Below, in pieces: positions 5,598 through 6,883 of a stretch of DNA of 6,883 nt. This stretch comes from Balneolaceae bacterium. Lineage in GTDB: Bacteria > Bacteroidota > Rhodothermia > Balneolales > Balneolaceae. Below the pieces are notes generated by a model that saw only the letters and a list, made by a program, of their open reading frames with translations, made no database searches and was not told where the DNA came from. The DNA lies in NCBI GenBank assembly GCA_007126675.1, contig SLAU01000135.1, positions 1 to 6,883 of the forward strand, written 5' to 3'. Numbering within the stretch: the stretch's first letter is position 1; each line of letters begins with the position of its first letter. A program made the translations under genes and the position numbers.

Positions 5598-6097
5598 TGG
5601 TTTCGGGTGAAAAATCCGGTTCTGCGGAATATGATCAATTTGCAGGCAGGATACGGATCAGGAGCTGTTCAATTATTATTGATGATCGCAAAATTCTTCT
5701 TGTTCATCAGAAAACCCCGACCCGTCGAAACCCAATCTGGCTGCCTCCCGGTGGTGAAGTTTTGATCGGAGAATCTTTAACTGAAGCCGCACAACGAGAG
5801 ACGGAAGAAGAAACCGGATTGAATGTATCAGCCGAAAAGCTTGTGGCAATTCATGAATTTATTGAGCCGCCGTTCCATGCCACCGAATTTTATTTTTACG
5901 CCGATATAGTATCAGGAGAGCTTAAAAAAGGAATTGATCCCGAACTCGCAGGAAACAATCAAATGATCAAAAAAGTTGAGTTTGTGGATGTTAAATTCCT
6001 TAAACAGAAAGATGTATATCCTCAATTTTTAGCTAATTTAGTCGAAAATTACTCAAATGGTGATCCGATACGCCACTTTGTTTCTAATGCTGAATAA
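5597..6097 (+). CDS. NUDIX hydrolase
   Basis: This 166-residue protein carries a complete Nudix box (G-x5-E-x7-REUxEExGU) at residues 53-75: G53, E59, R67-E68, E71-E72, G74 and L75. A LPPGGE lead-in precedes it, so it should hydrolyse a nucleoside diphosphate linked to another group, using Mg. The core begins near residue 17 with beta strand RIRIRSCSIII, and a strand FHATEFYFYADIVSGEL follows the box. The N-terminal 16 residues are polar and the C-terminus beyond about 135 is not recognisable. The ATG overlaps the pyrG TAA by one base, so translation is likely coupled to CTP synthase. That suggests, without proving, a nucleotide-pool role such as removing damaged or surplus nucleotides. Substrate cannot be predicted. 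Confidence 0.9.
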   Translation: MVSGEKSGSAEYDQFAGRIRIRSCSIIIDDRKILLVHQKTPTRRNPIWLPPGGEVLIGESLTEAAQRETEEETGLNVSAEKLVAIHEFIEPPFHATEFYFYADIVSGELKKGIDPELAGNNQMIKKVEFVDVKFLKQKDVYPQFLANLVENYSNGDPIRHFVSNAE

Positions 6098-6122
6098 CTG
6101 ATCAAACAAATAATCAAATTTT

Positions 6123-6883
6123 ATGACACGCTTAATACTGTTTTTAACAATCATATTTGTAGTACTTTCTTGTGCAGAAGAGCAGGGAACCTTAATACAC
6201 AATGTAAACGGCTACACAATAGCAGATGGTGAGCTTCTGAATTTTGAAGCGATCGCATTTCTGAATGGCAAAATTGTTGAAACCGGCAGTAGTGATGATC
6301 TGTTCGAAACTTATGGGAATTTTACCATCATTGACGGCGAAGGCAAAACAATGCTGCCCGGCCTCATTGATGCTCATGCTCATGTTATGGGGCTTGGTTA
6401 TCAGGAGATGGATGTGGATGTTGCCGGAATTCGCAGCCTTGATGAAACTCTTGAAAAAATTCGCCAACACGCGGAAGACAATCCCGATATTGAATGGATA
6501 AGAGGCCGCGGATGGAACCAGGTATTATGGGAGGAAAATGAATTTCCCACTGCTGCTGATCTTGATCGTGTTGTGGACGACCGCCCGGTATGGCTTACAC
6601 GTGTTGACGGACACGCGGGCTGGGCAAATACAATGGCCATGGAAATTTCTGGCATCGATCGGGATACACCTGATGTTCAGGGCGGCAGAATTATCCGCGA
6701 TGAAGATGGAGAGGCGACCGGTGTTTTTGTGGATGCCGTGATGAGATATATTTCTGAGAATGTGCCGGAACGCACGGAGGAGGAGCATGATCAGGCGCTG
6801 GAGCTTGCACTAGAAAAGATGGCAGCTAATGGTATAACATCTGTCCACGATGCCCGAACCGACTACGATACCTGGCAGAGATA
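6123..6883 (+). CDS. Exported lipoprotein amidohydrolase (YtcJ-like, Amidohydrolase_3), 3' truncated
   Basis: The frame is open from ATG 6123 to the right edge, giving 253 residues with no stop. The N-terminus, MTRLILFLTIIFVVLSC, is a lipoprotein signal peptide with a VLSC lipobox and C17 as the lipidated residue, so the protein should be membrane-anchored outside the cytoplasm. A small beta domain (about 22-75) leads to LPGLIDAHAHVMG, with metal ligands H85 and H87. Further family motifs are RGRGWNQ (127-133), LTRVDGHAGWANT (158-170), and GITSVHDA (237-244). YtcJ/Amidohydrolase_3 enzymes are metal-dependent hydrolases of about 530-560 residues acting on amide or similar bonds, so about half is visible. 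The gene follows the NUDIX gene after 25 bases with no Shine-Dalgarno sequence. The natural substrate of such lipoproteins is generally unknown. Confidence 0.88.
   Translation, partial: MTRLILFLTIIFVVLSCAEEQGTLIHNVNGYTIADGELLNFEAIAFLNGKIVETGSSDDLFETYGNFTIIDGEGKTMLPGLIDAHAHVMGLGYQEMDVDVAGIRSLDETLEKIRQHAEDNPDIEWIRGRGWNQVLWEENEFPTAADLDRVVDDRPVWLTRVDGHAGWANTMAMEISGIDRDTPDVQGGRIIRDEDGEATGVFVDAVMRYISENVPERTEEEHDQALELALEKMAANGITSVHDARTDYDTWQR

Noticed and set aside
6192..6788. Several frames on both strands at the right end
   Set aside because: All are shadows of the amidohydrolase, whose frame from 6123 has a signal peptide and the HAH metal motif and is open to the edge.

Overview
The window looks like ordinary chromosome from a moderately AT-rich bacterium of the Bacteroidota/Rhodothermota (Balneolia-like) type. 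This placement is an inference. It rests on the flavour of the CTP synthase, RlmB and DUF1343/NamZ proteins, on several starts with no Shine-Dalgarno sequence and A-rich leaders, and on GTG starts for three genes. No marker gene fixes the taxon.

Layout from left to right: (1) 1-575 is the C-terminal half of a NamZ-type (DUF1343/YbbC) exo-N-acetylmuramidase, cut by the left edge. (2) 576-908 has no gene. It holds a weak terminator-like hairpin, a polypurine tract, a tRNA-3'-half-like fragment fused to a strong palindrome, and a promoter with a palindrome inside it. (3) 909-1489 is a two-gene toxin-antitoxin operon: a small antitoxin overlapping a VapC-like PIN-domain RNase. (4) 1490-1782 is a gene-free gap between convergent genes with three inverted repeats, one a good bidirectional terminator. 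(5) 1783-2532 (-) is rlmB, the 23S rRNA G2251 2'-O-methyltransferase. (6) A short divergent promoter region leads to a small two-helix membrane protein of unknown function (2605-2952) and a glycerophosphodiester phosphodiesterase (3006-3878). (7) pyrG (3960-5597, CTP synthase) has its own likely promoter and is coupled through a 1-base overlap to a NUDIX hydrolase (5597-6097). After 25 bases comes a secreted lipoprotein amidohydrolase of the YtcJ/Amidohydrolase_3 type (6123 to the right edge), which runs out of the window.

Functionally this is a housekeeping neighbourhood: cell-wall recycling, rRNA modification, phospholipid-derived glycerol phosphate recovery, pyrimidine nucleotide synthesis and nucleotide or metabolite clean-up. 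One accessory island, the PIN toxin-antitoxin pair flanked by repeat-like DNA, interrupts it. I see no CRISPR array, transposase, phage gene or intact RNA gene, and no convincing new multi-gene system. The most unusual DNA is the tRNA-like/palindromic element at about 737-823 next to the toxin-antitoxin operon.
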